In this document: positions 12,690-26,661 of the stretch, piece after piece
How the letters are laid out: every line of letters starts with the position of its first letter
Numbering within the stretch: position 1 is the stretch's first letter
Assembly: GCA_964020975.1 (NCBI GenBank)
Contig: CAXHWN010002187.1
Coordinates: 186,001-250,000 of the forward strand
Direction of reading: 5' to 3'
Length of the DNA stretch: 64,000 bases
From: Hermodice carunculata
Lineage: Eukaryota > Annelida > Polychaeta > Eunicida > Amphinomidae
Notes under the pieces: model-generated
Told to the model about the DNA's origin: nothing
What the model saw: the letters and a program-made list of their open reading frames with translations, nothing else
Database searches by the model: none
Program-made: the position numbers and the translations under genes

Positions 12690-13235
12690 ATATCTGTGGG
12701 TAGTAATTGCTCTCCTTTACTTGCCAATCTATATTTAACATGGCTTGAATTTGAATTTATGCAAAATCAAATGAAAACAGATGTTTACTTAGTTAATATA
12801 TTGTCCTATAAGATATATTGATGATATTGCATGCCCAAATGTTGAAAAATTCTTAGAAATTACAAATAAATTTACCCAAAAGTAATTCCTTTAAAGAGCA
12901 ATGATGTTGATCCTTATCGTAATGTATTTCTAGATTTAGATATTAATATAATTGATAATAGTTTTCTGACTAAAATTTATCACAAAATAGATGATTTCAA
13001 TTTTGAAGTTGTAAATTTTCCTTTTCCAGAAAGTAATATCTCAGTAAAATTAGGTTATAATACATTTTTATCTCAAATATTACATTTCAGTTGTGTTTCG
13101 GATAAATTTATATATTTTGCATTTAGAGTTAAATTTACTTACAATAAACGCATGTCAAGAGGTTATGAAATAAAGTTTTTGAAAAAATATTTTAACACTT
13201 TTTGTTGCAGACATCCAGAACTTGTCTTAAAATAA
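12690..13235 (+). mobile_element. decayed reverse-transcriptase-like fragment
   Basis: The translation includes GISVGSNCSPLLANLYL, which resembles the G-x-x-x-G-x-N-C-A-P-L-L-A-x-L palm block of a reverse-transcriptase family found in many marine invertebrates. Downstream pieces resemble its later blocks (FLDLDINIIDNSFLTKIYHK; DDFNFEVVNFPFPESNIS). The block order is reminiscent of Penelope-like reverse transcriptases. The copy is a fossil with several breaks and no ends identified. The family assignment is from motif memory only. Confidence 0.55.
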
Positions 13236-13514
13236 GGCTTCTCCAATTTTAATACATTCTGACACTCTGTTACATCATGAATAATTTAAATGTCAAAAGT
13301 TTCTTACATACCACATAGTTGTTTTTGTCATATGTTTTTTTATTCTCCACATAGGCCTATATAACATACATGTAAATTCAGTTTTTGCAATCATAAAATT
13401 TTGTAACTACATGCCTGGTTTCCTCTGTGTGGAGTAGAAACTACTTATGGGTTGGAGGAATGCCTCGAGCTGGGTCCCAGCCACACAGGATATTAGACAT
13501 GTGAATTCAGTTTT

Positions 13515-14755
<1,241 letters not shown>

Positions 14756-14759
14756 TTTT

Positions 14760-15654
14760 TGTAGCTTGACTTAGTAATTTAGATATCTACATAAGACTGC
14801 TCATTTGTTTAGATTTCAGACATAATTAATAAGGTTTTTAATTAAAATAATAAAGAAAAAGTACATGCATATTTGCAGCAAAAGGTACAGTACTCCCACC
14901 CCCCGCCCACCTCTCCCCAACCAGTAAATTCATGTCAGACAATTTGAGACTCTAAGTTAACATGCCTAATGACAGAAACTGCAGTGAAAGGGGTCCCACT
15001 GATGACCTGTTTTTTAAATTCATTTGGCTCTTTAAACCTTGAATTTTCAAGATTTGTCATTAAATGTAATGTCAATTGATGCATTGTTAATACAGATTTA
15101 GTCATAATAGTGATTGCATTGGCTGTGAAATACAGTGAGTTTATAATAAGTAGGCCTATTTTTATTACTGGAACAACAACGTTGATCTTACCAGTTTTCA
15201 AGTGTGACGCAATTAATTACGTGACTCTTCTACATCACATCGTTACATTCACGTTTTACTTGAGGTTGAAGTATTGGATTTATTTTATCTGATCACTCCA
15301 TCAGTTAGGCCTAGTTAAGTCTGTTCTAAGACCAAGTGTTGTAGGTAAGTGTGGGGTTTATTTTACTTAATTGATTTTATGATTCAATTTTGGTAGGCCA
15401 ATTAACAAAGGAGCATCATATTCGCTTTATTCCGTAACACATCAGCTCGGGATGTTTGTATTGGAAATGTAAACATGGTGCTGCCAGTCAGCAGAATGAC
15501 TTGTCCCAGGATTCATGGCACCAAAACAAGTCATGCGCTGGTTCCTTGCTGATGACCTGATTTTATAAAGGCTAATAAAATTCGTTTTTTTTTTTATTTT
15601 CCAAAATGGGCACAACAGATTTTTTATAAGTTAAGAGACAATAACAATTTAGTT
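14760..15654. other. non-coding, nothing recognised
   Basis: AT-rich sequence without recurring blocks. Short frames at 14935-15292 on both strands have no family resemblance. Confidence 0.4.
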
Positions 15655-15945
15655 AATATCCTTTTTCAGTGCCTTTTTGCACTGCCTTTTTATATACCTT
15701 TGTTTTCCAGATGTATATGTTTACGACCTGATTATTGTATTATTGAAAATTATTTAAAATTTAATTTATGTATGGTTAATAGGGACCCCCCTGGAAATAA
15801 GTCTTGTATTGACTTTGGGGTTATCCCGGGAGGTCAACACATTGTGTATTGTCAATTTGTGCTACTTTTATTCATTTTTACCTGTATATGTACTTGTATG
15901 AGCTGCTGACTTCCAAATAAAATCAATCAATCAATCAATAAAGCC
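15655..15945 (+). mobile_element. 3' tail of a CR1/Jockey-group LINE
   Basis: It carries GGGACCCCCCTGGAAATAAG and GGGGTTATCCCGGG, then ends in AATAAAATCAATCAATCAAT. Tandem AATC after a polyadenylation-like AATAAA is the usual 3' end of CR1-related LINEs. It is 5' truncated with no reverse-transcriptase part present, and too short to place in a clade. Confidence 0.7.
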
Positions 15946-18900
15946 TAAAACTTTCTTCTAAATTCAAATTTTATGAATATGATATGTTCCTTTCACAAAT
16001 TATTTTGCTCTAATGATTTAGAACTGTGCAGTATTTCTGTGAATGATACGGAATAGGACTTGGTCTTAGAATATCGGACTTGATAGTGTTCAAATGGTAC
16101 ATGGACTTACAGATTTAGGTTTGTTAGGTTTCTCTTTGTATTAAATAGTATAGAAAAATATTATAGTCATAGCATATTATAGTTTGGGTGTTTTGTTTGT
16201 TTGTTTTTTTCTTTGGTGGGATTTATTCCCATTGTTGCATATCATTATTTTGCCATCTTGAGTCCACCTGTCTGTGATGATTCGTTTTCGTTCCACTCTT
16301 CAAGCCTGGTAGGCAATCTTGTTTGATTTTGTTGTCATGTCTTCATTCACATACATGTATTTGCTGTTCCCGGCTTCTCCTGTATGCTTCAGTTTACTCC
16401 TAGCCTTGCAGACCTGAGTTCATGCTCTACAACTAATACAACAGAAGATTGCCGTGGGTTAATTTTCCCATGACCGGTAACACAATGGCAGCAGGGCGTG
16501 GCATGGCTACTGATCGATGTCTACATCCAAAGTTTCTTAGAAGAAGTTTAGAAGCGTCTTGTCTGTACAGAGACTCCAACCTGCAGAACGTAGCAAACAG
16601 GAGATCATTTGTGAAACCAGCTGCTCTCAGCTGGAGCCCCGCTCACTTAATTACTATGGGCAGCACTGTCTCTCAGGAGAGAGCTTGTAAAACTTGATTT
16701 TTATGATAAAAATGTGGGAAATGTCCCGCCCAAGTCGGAAGAGTTGGAGTTTGCCTTTTGTTTTGTTTTGTTTTTTATGGGAGGGGGGTCTCCGGCCATT
16801 GGTACACATGTGTAAACCGCAGTCACACTTGCAAAATTGCTCTGGTTGTTCCGGTTTATCTTCAAGTCCACTGCATTCTTGCCCAGGGACTCTGCTTTAT
16901 TTCATGTTCTCTAATTTGGGTTTCACAGGAGCTAAACTTTTCTTGGATTCCCACAGAAAGCGTGGCAGCCAGAAAGTTATTCACAGTTTCATCACTGACT
17001 GCCCACGTAAAATATGCTGTGAAATTGTTTTGGTCCTGATAAACGAAGACTGGGTTACTGAGCTCTACTGCTAATAACAGGGGGTGGCTATATGGCTGTC
17101 CCTAGTAGAGCCTGCATGGTGTTTGGGAATTGTAGGTTGTTGGTGTTTGTAGGTGTTCAGTTCACAATAATAAAACACAGAATCACAAATGTGCTCTAAA
17201 TAGTGTGTCTGAACAGCCAACATGCCTGTACCCGTTTGTTCATATACATGTAGTTCTATCATATAGCATGTATCCAATGAGCAATTGCAATGTGGCATTG
17301 AGGAACAATTATTCACTCACCAAAGTCCTCCAGATGTAATGTTCACAATGCAGCAAGGAATGGAAACAGAGATTATCACAAGTGTCAAGTTTTGAATATG
17401 TAAAGCCACATTTCCAAGTGTATCACTGTATAGAATACTTAAGTTTGTTATTAAAAAGTTGCATTTCAGGTGAGTCATTCAAACTATAGTGTACATGTTT
17501 AGTGCCATCTGGTGAGTGTCTAAAAACAGTGTCTGTATACTGAAAGCATGCTGTTGTTAGGCATGGGCTGAAAAACACAGTATGCATACATACAGAAAAC
17601 AGAGTGTTGCTTAGCTGGGGTTTTTTTCAAGTATAGAGTACATGCATGTTATATCCATCCTATCTGAATATTGTGGAGGGCTTCCTAAACACTGCTACTG
17701 CAAGGGAGTGCTCGAGTTAGCAAAAACAGCTGGTTAGCTGTTAGCCATGGACGCAGTGTATATGTGCTGGCTGTGTCAGGTAACACCTGGCTGACAGCAT
17801 ATATGGCAACATATAACAACAGAGTAGGTCGGTGTCAGAAAATATATGTTCACAACTCCCCCCACCCCCACCACCAAGTGTTGGTTCCCTCTGGAACGAA
17901 TATTCAGGAAAATATATCTTCATTTACCATACACTTTGTATAATTATCAGTTATAAGTTTTAATTCCATGCATATAGTATTCACATTTGGGAATATATAT
18001 ATAATGCACATTTGCCATATGATTATATAGTCTATATGCTCAGGTGAACTGTATATAAGTTTAATGGAAGAAGATATTGAACTAGCTGAAACTTTTAGCA
18101 AAAACTAAGATAAGCTGAGCTAAATTTTGTGAGGTAAAGAAATTGAAAATAAACATAAATAAGATGAAAGATTACTAGCAAACACAATTAGTCAATGTTT
18201 GCACACAACATTAATCATCAGTTTGTTGGTGAAACATTTGCAGAGCATTATAGTTCGATCCCCATACTGGGGGGGGAAGGAATATTCATGTGTAGAAATG
18301 AATATTCGGGGATTGCAAATGTGCCAAATATTTATTCCTGGGGGGAACAAGTTTTCCTTTACACTGGCAGTCTGCTGTGTCTTAGGTAATAACTTGTCCC
18401 ACTCCATGCACTGTGCTACCAGCCACCCTCACACACAGCCTCATACAGCCACTAATCACGAGCTCTATAGCTGCCAGCCAGGGCCAGCAACTGACTGTGA
18501 TTACATATCAAAACTACAAGGACTGATAGTGTGACAGAACATCTGTGACCTTTGACCATTAATACAGCACTGGTTGGTTGGGTGGATAGTCTATGTTTAA
18601 CCTTATAGGACTCTAGTGAACACTCAGTCAGGCAACAAGGTAGTGCCATATTCCCGGTGGTAACAAAAATCAATCGGATTGTACAGAGTCGATGTCAAAG
18701 TGAGTTAGGTTTGGATGTAAAGTGTGGCACTAGCAGCGTGCATGTGTATTAAAGGAGACCAGTCAGTGAGCGGCAGTTCATTGCAACTAATGAAATACAC
18801 ATCCCCTGCTGCCAAACCCAAACCTGAATGATGAGAGGACTTTAAGCGGCAGAATATCAGCAACGGCAGACACAACTGCTCATCTCCAGTAGCAGGCGAC

Positions 18901-20640
18901 ATCTGTCACTTAATGGTCTTGACAGGCACCAACTGTTTGGAGTCCATGCAGCTTCAACATTGTTGGTTGTTTTGTTTCTTTGTTGCCTATGTATATTCTG
19001 GCAAGACTGCCAACCGTTTGCAAACTTCTGACCGCCTTCTGCACAGCTTTTTACAAAGAATGAGTGTTCAGATTCCTACAGCATGATTAATGGCTCTTTT
19101 TGTGGATAGCTTGAATTTGTTCAGGAGCTTCTAAAATGGGTGGACCATAATTTCTTATGCAATAATATTGCAATGCAGCTTCTTCAGAGGCCTGGGGCTT
19201 CAAATTATATCCATTCCCTGCAGACGATGTTGTAATTTTGTAAAGATGGCCATTCTGGCAGATCACATCGCTATTTGAAAGCTTGATCTGCAAGATGGAG
19301 AATTACACAGGTTTTATGATAATAGAAAATTAGCCCAAATTGGCTTTGGATTTTGCTGGCATTGATCAGCTTGTTATGGTAGCTGTCTACTGCTACAATT
19401 TGGAACCCATATTGTAAAGTACTGGAAAAAAGAGAAAATAAAATTGGATTTTCCTGCTCTTACAGCAGCATGCAATTGTTAGGAAATAGGGCTTAGCACA
19501 TTGCAGCAATGCCTGCCAATCAAGGGGTCACATGGTCTGGTTGGTCAACCTGTCCCAGCTGCTGGATACCTATAGTGCATACCCACCTTGCCCTCGGATC
19601 ACTGCCACTTTGGTGATATCCAGTAAACTATATATAATAACAGGGCAGTAAACAAATGATGCCCTTGGCTACGGGGGACAGGAAGAATTGTGAACCAGAG
19701 GGATGGACTGTCTGTACATATCCAGGTTCACGACTCTTCTTGTCCCCCGAACTTAAGGACACCATTCGCTTTATTATACCAAAGAACAATAAATCATTTA
19801 AACAACAAAATTTCCACATAATAATTGCAATGATATTAACATTATTGTATGATTGTCAGCATGTATATATTGGCCAGCCTTGCAATAACCTGGTTCCCAC
19901 TTGCCTGGTTCCCAAGCCGATCAGAATTACAGCACTATAGCAGGATGTGCAGGGTGACAGTACCTTCTCAGTGGGAGACAGAAAAAAAAGATTTCCGCCT
20001 GAGGTATAATTTTAGAATTTTAAATACAGAAAAAGAACAAAGACCAACTTTGAATAATGTTAATGTGTTGAAATTTAATGGCTAAGTTGTTTATTGTAAG
20101 TGTGTTTCCCTTTTTTAGCAGTAGGTGCCAAAGATTAAGCTTGCTGGTTCAACCCTCAGCTGTTCTATTGTCAAAACATGAATATATATATTTTCAAGTA
20201 CTTTCACACTTTAATCCCCAATGCTTGGACAATGCCATACACAATACTTTGCTCTAACCCAAGATGCAGTCCAGTCCACTGTATTTATCATGGCCCCGTG
20301 TACATGTATATACAATGTACATGTATAATATCAAGCTAGCCTACAGGTGCATACATTTGTTCACATATCTTACATCTGAAACAAACAGATGCCCCCTGGG
20401 CTGCTTTGAGTATCTCAGTAGCAATAGGTGACAGTGGGTGCCCACTGCCGCCCAGCCCTGACAAGGCTGCCTTACAGGTGACAGTCTGCGTGGCGGTCTA
20501 CGGCATTTGGCGACGAAGGGCAATGGTCATGACCTATCGTCACTGGTGATCAGGTACTGCCATAGAAGGTCACCGTGCCCTGCCAATCATCACCAAACTG
20601 TCCTAATGCTGCCAAACATGTGTCCATAGTGGAATACTGA
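15946..20640. other. long stretch with no recognised gene or repeat
   Basis: This is the longest part of the window free of tandem arrays and recurring elements. It includes GC-richer islands (16440-16690, 18400-18500, 20380-20530). None encodes the missing N-terminus of the choline transporter in any form I can see, but an untranslated first exon or promoter of that gene could lie here unseen. A TA-rich tract and a G-run at 18271 are the only simple repeats. Confidence 0.45.
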
Positions 20641-20649
20641 ACATTTGAT

Positions 20650-21112
20650 AATTGGGTTTTGGTGGTTTTTGTCTTTTTCAGTGAAAAAGAATTATTTTCC
20701 CGATCAGCTTGGGCAATTGCTTTAATATTGCACACAGGGTGGCCTTGGGTTACATATAATTTTGCATTTTGGACAAATTAATAGGGGATACTGCTAACTT
20801 TTCTATTCTGTTATGAATTCTTCCATGTTGAGAGTATATGTTCAATTCTCCAGAGCAGCTGCACAGTATTATCTGAAATGTTGACTTTGAGTATAATGGG
20901 ACACTTTGATGAAAGATTGCTAGAATGATGAGGATGTGTTAATTTTTTTTACCAAGTTATGTGACATATAACACTGGGACCATGCCACTGTCAGTATGTG
21001 TTACTACTGCACATGTTTTTAGCAATTAATACAGTGCATGTACATGTATTGCAATATTACTTAAGTGGTTGTATGGAATGCTTTAATTTTGCCAAGGAGG
21101 GTAGAGCAAAAC
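20650..21112 (+). repeat. headless fragment of the TTTTAGCTC repeat family
   Basis: Blocks GGGCAATTGCTTTAATATTG, TTCTCCAGAGCAGCTGCAC and GATGAGGATGTGTTAATTTT follow in the same order as in the complete copy at 61886-63030. It abuts a new head at 21116. Confidence 0.65.
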
Positions 21113-21115
21113 ATT

Positions 21116-21245
21116 TTAGCTCAGCTGACTTGACTTGTCTGTCAGCTGAGCTTACCTGATGGGAATCCATCTGTCGTGGTCCATACCATGCAATGGGCAC
21201 AGACCCTGCACCTTTCATGGCTAATCTATATTTTCCTATGAATTC
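21116..21245 (+). repeat. TTTTAGCTC-family repeat, 5' end only
   Basis: TTTTAGCTCAGCTGACTTGA followed by GTCTGTCAGCTGAGCTTACC forms the family's hairpin with an A/T type stem. The body is cut off after about 130 bases. Confidence 0.7.
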
Positions 21246-21576
21246 ATGTATATATGAAAGACTTCACTGCCCACAGTTATGGTGTTGCTAGATGGTACTA
21301 TAGCCACACAAGGAGATTCATTGGTGACCTTTTTGCACCTTTGAATAAGAACAAACACCAAAGTGTCAACTTGAGAACTATCTATCACAATAACCTTGTT
21401 GTAAACAAGAACAACTTGAGAGATGATGCAGCTTCATTTGTAGACTTGGATATATCAGGATAGAAGACAACAAGTACAAGACTAAAATTTAAGATAATAG
21501 AGATACCTTTATTTTTGATATCAGAACGTACAGTTCTTTTGGCCACCAAACAGTCCTCTGTATATTTTCCTTCATT
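21246..21576. other. non-coding, unassigned
   Basis: It lies between two TTTTAGCTC heads. It holds a 69-codon frame (21254-21463) with no known similarity. It may be the remains of a third repeat. Confidence 0.35.
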
Positions 21577-22425
21577 TTTAGCTGACCAAAGGTCACAGAG
21601 CTTATGCGACCACTCATGTCTGTCCCTCCATCGGTCAGTCCGTCCATACACTTTTGCTTGTTAGCACAATGCTCTCCACAGTTTTCAAGTTAGCCCAATA
21701 TAACTTTCAGGACTTATAGGGTGCACGAAATAGGTCCATTTTCACATAGGTGGTGCCACCTACAGTATTATGTTATGTAGGGGTCAAAATGTGAAAATCT
21801 TTTAAAAAATATAGCATCTTTAATTTTTGGTGGATCTTTACCAAATTTGGTGGAATTGTGGGGGGGGGGGGGTCAAAGTCTAAATTGCTTATGATACTAG
21901 TGGTGCAACATATAATTTGACAGAAATTTTGAGCCAAAATGTGTTTGAAGATGTAAAATTCCAAATTTGGAAAATAATTGGATTAGACTTGCCAAATTTA
22001 TATGAAATATAGACCATGTCCAAAGCTAAAATGTTGTATAATAATGTCTGTAAAGTTGAAAGAGGTGATTTTGTAATGACAGGGTGTGGCTTGGACATCA
22101 ATGGAAATGTCAGCACAGCACCCATGGGCCTCTTGTATTACATAATATGGAAGACCTTGATCCTCTGTCCCAAGGTCACTGACGACAGTTAAGGACTCAC
22201 TCATTGTTGTCTTGGCACATGCAACAATATCCATCACAGGAATTGCACAAATGAGCTATGATTACATGTGGAGCATAGTGCCATCTGGTGGACATGTTAC
22301 ACACTTAATTTACATAAGCGTTATATGTTCAGAAGCCACGTGAACACTCGCAACTTTGAAATGAAGAGGTGCAATATAGCATGGTGCCAGCAGAGCATTA
22401 GACCCATGGGTCTCTTGTTTTGTCT
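21577..22425 (+). repeat. TTTTAGCTC-family repeat(s) with 3' ends
   Basis: The head TTTTAGCTGACCAAAGGTCA is a variant hairpin. A first 3' terminal motif, CAGCACCCATGGGCCTCTTG, occurs at about 22116-22135. A second, CAGCAGAGCATTAGACCCAT followed by GGGTCTCTTGTTTT, is at 22389-22422. Either two related copies abut or one is nested. A G-run at 21858 interrupts the first. Confidence 0.7.
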
Positions 22426-22619
22426 GTTAAGGCTTTTCTTGACTCTCCAAAATGACCAAACAAAATTGCAGGAAATTTTATCAAAAGATTATCTGACAAA
22501 TGATGATGAAAGTTTGCAAACATGAATGGGATCTATCAATTTTTGGTGGAGTTGTGGGATATCAAACTTGATCATCTGTTGGTCAGTGCTACTGAAGCCA
22601 GGTCTTGTCACTAGGATCT

Positions 22620-23547
22620 AGTATTGGTCCACAGCAGCAATAACGGCACCATCAGACTCAAATTTTTTACCTCAAGAGGTTGGATTTCAGACGAGGAAAC
22701 AAGTAAAAGTGGGACGGGGCCAGACCTGGAGCATAAGGTGGATGGGGAAGAGTTTTGAAGCCACAGTCACTTGCTGCACCAACTGCAATTTGTGATGTGT
22801 GCACAGGGCTGATGTCCTGAAAAAGCCACACACCTTGATGGAGTTTTCCATGGCGCTTCTTGATTTCTTCCCATAACTGCCACCGTTCATTGGCATAGTA
22901 GTCCCCATTTACAGTACATGTACAACGTACCCTTTTGTAGATAGTCTACCGTGATCACCCCTTCAGAGTCCCAGAAGACGGATGCCATGACTTTTCCATT
23001 GGATGGCATGGCCTTGAACTTCTTTGGTGGTGGGGAGCCATGATGTTTCCGCTGCATACTCTGTTGCTTACTCACAGTATCAAAATGGTGATCCCACTGA
23101 GTGTCATCCTGTGCAACAACATGCCAAAGAAATTCTTCTTTGTCAGCAAGATATTGGTCCAAAGGTTCATGGCCATGGCTTGGGATTTGCTGTTAGTCAA
23201 CATCCATGGTGGCCATCTTGCTTACAGCTTACTCAAATGTAATGTTACATGTCAAATTCTTTAGGCCATTGATTTACTCATGCCATGAGTTCTTCTGTCT
23301 GCCAGCACTTACCCAGCACAGCATCCACATTTTCCTGTGAAGCCACGTACATCACATGGTCGTCCAGTATGGGGTTCATCTTCTGTGCTGCTTTTAATAC
23401 GTTTAAAGTCTGCAAACCAGTTTTTACTGTACTGCATGAAGGAGCATTGTCTCTTTTTGTCTCTGTCATATCTGCATGGAGTTGTTTTGGTGAAATTTTC
23501 TTCATAAGCAGATACTTGATGATGGCTCACAACTCATCTTTCTCCAT
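22620..23547 (-). pseudogene. mariner-type transposase remnant (Tc1/mariner DNA transposon)
   Basis: A broken mariner transposase on the minus strand, about 920 of the usual 1040 bases. The N-terminal helix-turn-helix starts at the ATG at 23547 (MKKISPKQLHADMTETKRDN) and continues in another frame with WFADFKRIKSSTEDEPHTGR. The middle part is scrambled. The catalytic domain is recognised by SKQQSMQRKHHGSPPPKKFK, MASVFWDSEGVITVDYLQKG and APGLAPSHFYLFPRLKSNL. The stretch expected to read HDNAPAHTS reads QDISPVHTS, and the third catalytic Asp (SDF/SDY) is His (SHF), so it could not be active even if the frame were whole. There are stops, at least one frameshift near 23425, and a stop at codon 7. 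Terminal repeats were not identified. Confidence 0.9.
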
Positions 23548-23829
23548 TTTTCACAAAGGCAAGGGGGTACCTGCATGAGAAAGGCAACCCATCTACATGA
23601 CATCCTACATATAGACTGATGACATATATACACCACTCTTCGTCCATAGTCTGCATTAGTGCAGCAAACACACTTGTCTTAAGGGCTGGGCCAGATAATT
23701 GTGGGACAGCCCTTGTATACTTGGGATATTTCATAGACATTAAGCACCAACATGAAATCAGGCTCTGTTTATCAAACTTGACACTATACTTACCCTTTAA
23801 AGCATATTCTAATTTTTGCTGCTGATGGT

Positions 23830-24050
23830 GCGGCTAAATACCTTCATAGGCAGTTATTATGTGTGTTTTAGTTAAGCTATTGTATACTGAATCAGTATCT
23901 TCTGACGATACTTCAGAAATAATTTCCACAATGATATGAAATCAAGTATTGCATGAAATATGCTACAGTGTACTTATACATTCTGATGGCGGAAAGCAGC
24001 TATGCAGAAGTCTGTTTAAAATGGTGGAGAGGAAATGAGGTCAAAATCTA
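23830..24050. other. non-coding, nothing recognised
   Basis: A short gap between the mariner remnant and the next repeat. Confidence 0.4.
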
Positions 24051-24055
24051 ACTAA

Positions 24056-24466
24056 GAAAGAAGATTTGCTTCAAAGCAAATCTGTCTGTGCCTTCAAAAG
24101 TTGTAAATATTATCGAAAGTGGCCTTTGACCTTGAGATGACCTCTACCTGAAGTGAACCTTAACCTCAAAAATGACATTTTGGCCTAAAACTGACCTTTG
24201 ACCTTGACATGACCTTTAACCTTGACATTTGAGATGGCCTTTACCTTGTTATGATCAAACTCCAATACACTCGGAACCACATCTACTATTGTATATAAGA
24301 TATTGAAGATTTAAAACTTTAATTAGCACTCATTTGCATAATTTTGAAAAGCATGACCTCTCATTACAAAAGGGCCAGACTTCATCTGTAGAAGTATCAT
24401 TGTGCCAAGTTTGGAGTTTCTATGTGTAATACTTTTTAAATAAAATGTCGGACAAATTTGCCTGTG

Positions 24467-24515
<49 letters not shown>

Positions 24516-24607
24516 AGGGAGGGAGGGAGGGAGGGAGAGAGAGAGAGAATATGTCTGTGTTGGGACACAGACACAAGAAAGAAAGAAAAGAAAGAAAGAA
24601 AGAAGGA

Positions 24608-24659
<52 letters not shown>

Positions 24660-24705
24660 AGAAAGAAAAACAGTATGCCTGTGTTGGCACACAGACATAA
24701 TTCAA
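24056..24705. repeat. AGGTCA-rich dispersed repeat, copy 2
   Basis: The head AGATTTGCTTCAAAGCAAAT and tail GTGTTGGCACACAGACATAA match copy 1 (13515-14755). A middle segment of about 430 bases present in copy 1 is missing here. The tail region holds a GA tract (24471-24548) and a GAAA tract (24577-24668) separated by an extra tail copy (TATGTCTGTGTTGGGACACA), which suggests tail duplication during microsatellite growth. Confidence 0.8.
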
Positions 24706-24739
24706 TTATACTGGTTTTGCATTGCTGTATAAGGGTACT

Positions 24740-25965
24740 CACTCTCTTGTAGCCCACTACCACTCAAGTTGTCACCCAGTGATCCTTTTTCTAAGTCCTT
24801 CTGACCCATGGGTAGCCGACATTTTTTCAGCTCATAATTTCCTGCGAGTGGTCATGCAGTGGGTCACCACTGAGTGACAAGTGGACAAATAAATATCCAC
24901 CCAGTCAGTGGTTTTGGTCACTTTAGCCAAAACTCTGGACAGCATATGTGTGACCCATTTGTGACCCATGGGTTACCCATGGGCTGCACAGCTAACATTT
25001 TTGTGTGGGTAATGGTGGCTACCACTGTACACCACCAGCCACTCTCACATGTACAATTGAATGCTGCAGTCAGGTGCATGGTGCTGTTTGCTTGGTGAGT
25101 CTGGATACAATTAATGGATGACAGTACACCGAAGCAAGCTCTAGCTTGGCTGAGTGTCCAGTGTACCATTCAAAGTGTTAATGTGTCTACTGTCAATGGG
25201 CAGATGTTGCAGACCTAAGAGAATATATTATTCTTTTTTGTTTCATCTGTATGTAGCATTCAATGATTAAGTGTGTAATTTACATGGAGTGCTACATTTA
25301 ATAAGCTTTTGATCTTGGATTTAACTGACATGCTCATGTCATTCACAAGAAAATTAAACTCAATAAAAATAGATTAGGCATGTCCAAAGTGAGGCTCCTA
25401 ACAACAGTCTGTCATTTCCATAGTGACATGTATTACGTATGGGTTATAGTCTTTTATTGGTCTATACACAATTTAGAGTGGGTGGAGGGTAGCGCAGCGG
25501 AATGCAGTCCATTTTGAATGTATAGGCCAATAAAATTACTATAACCAATTAAGAACACCTATCATTGGCCCTTCAAAATTACACAGAAGTGATTTGCATG
25601 CAGTGAGTGACAGGCAATTGCATGCAACATTAATATTTGTGTTGTGTGAGCGGGCACATCATGGCAAACTTTTCACTACACTCTCCCTAGCTCTGTGAAC
25701 AGGTGAAGCACACCTCTTCAGTCATAAGATCCATGCATCAGACATACCGAAAAGCATACAAGCAGAATTTACCTGAGGCAGAATTTCACAAAAATAACAA
25801 TTTAAAATTTAAAATGTGGAGGTTAATTATTGTTGAAGATAGGCTTACCATGACGCAGACAGAATATAGACCTACAGCTATTGAGAACGGTATTTGGGAC
25901 CCACTTGTTGTCATTCATGAGGATTGACTTGTTACATTTATGCACCCGGCACCTTGCTTACGCTC
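24740..25965. other. non-coding, nothing recognised
   Basis: Sequence without clear repeats. GTGACCCATGGGT-like strings recur near 24780-24980. Short frames (24874-25098, 25703-25927) lack family resemblance. Confidence 0.4.
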
Positions 25966-25969
25966 TGAA

Positions 25970-26245
25970 CAGCTGAGCACATCGGCACGAGCCCCGTCCT
26001 TTTAGATGGAGACACCCCAGTCGGTAGCAGCAACCTTACGGCCCATGGAATGGATGACGTCCCTGGATCAGGAATGTGTTCATCCATGTGCCAATCACAG
26101 AGACTTCACGGAAGCATCTGCATGCGGTTTGCATTTGCGGGCCAAATATACCAGTTCAGGGTGCTTCTGTTCGGTCTCGCCACGGCACCTCTGGTGTTTA
26201 CCAGGTTGCCGCAAACAGTTGGAGCTTACTTTCGTGGCTCAGTCC
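25970..26245 (+). mobile_element. fossil reverse-transcriptase fragment of an LTR-kin element (DIRS- or Gypsy-like)
   Basis: One frame carries MRFAFAGQIYQFRVLLFGLA followed by TAP, matching the fingers/palm stretch (RF-x-F-x-G-x-x-Y-Q-F-x-V-L-P-F-G-L-x-x-A-P) of DIRS and Gypsy-type reverse transcriptases. Only about 90 codons survive, on the + strand, with a few breaks. No LTRs, split repeats, gag, integrase or recombinase were recognised. It is an old inactive relic; DIRS-like is my slight preference. Confidence 0.6.
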
Positions 26246-26249
26246 AAAA

Positions 26250-26515
26250 AATGGTACTGCCACAATACTGAGGCAATATATTACTACAGGGCTAGTTTTG
26301 GCAATATTGCCACAATGTTGCAGCAGTATCGCCGCATATGCTGCATTAATTAGATAGCTGTGTTGTAGTATTGCATTAATACTGACGCAATATATTGCTA
26401 TTAGCTGTGATTATTGTAGCAAAACTCATTTGCAAGATAAAAAAGTTACTGCAGCAGTACCAGAGTTCTGCAGCAATGTTTTGATGCAGCACTGTTGCAG
26501 TATATTGTGGCAAGA
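26250..26515. repeat. possible foldback repeat with ACTGCCACAATA ends
   Basis: The left end ACTGCCACAATACTG is roughly matched in reverse by GTATATTGTGGCA near 26500-26511. The interior has many GCAATATT and TGTTGCAGCA strings. Low confidence as a defined element. Confidence 0.4.
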
Positions 26516-26661
26516 CAAGTTTCTTTGGTATGGATAAACTCTGAAATTGTATTCTGAAGGGGAAAATGCCACATTCTGCTAGTTGTAACAAAAGCATTGT
26601 GCATGTTCATTGTTTTGCTGAGACTGGGTGCTTTATAGACATATATATGTCCCTCATGTCC

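Noticed and set aside
16449-17074. Pair of overlapping frames as an exon cluster
   Set aside because: No similarity to known proteins and no paired splice sites in phase; the base composition is mixed.
18240-18275. GTTCGATCC as a tRNA gene B-box
   Set aside because: No A-box at the right distance and no cloverleaf can be drawn around it.
20440-20530. Frame reading VTVCVAVYGIWRRR as the missing first transmembrane segment of SLC5A7
   Set aside because: Only the GIW match is shared; upstream residues include stops and the following GGRDIG region is absent.
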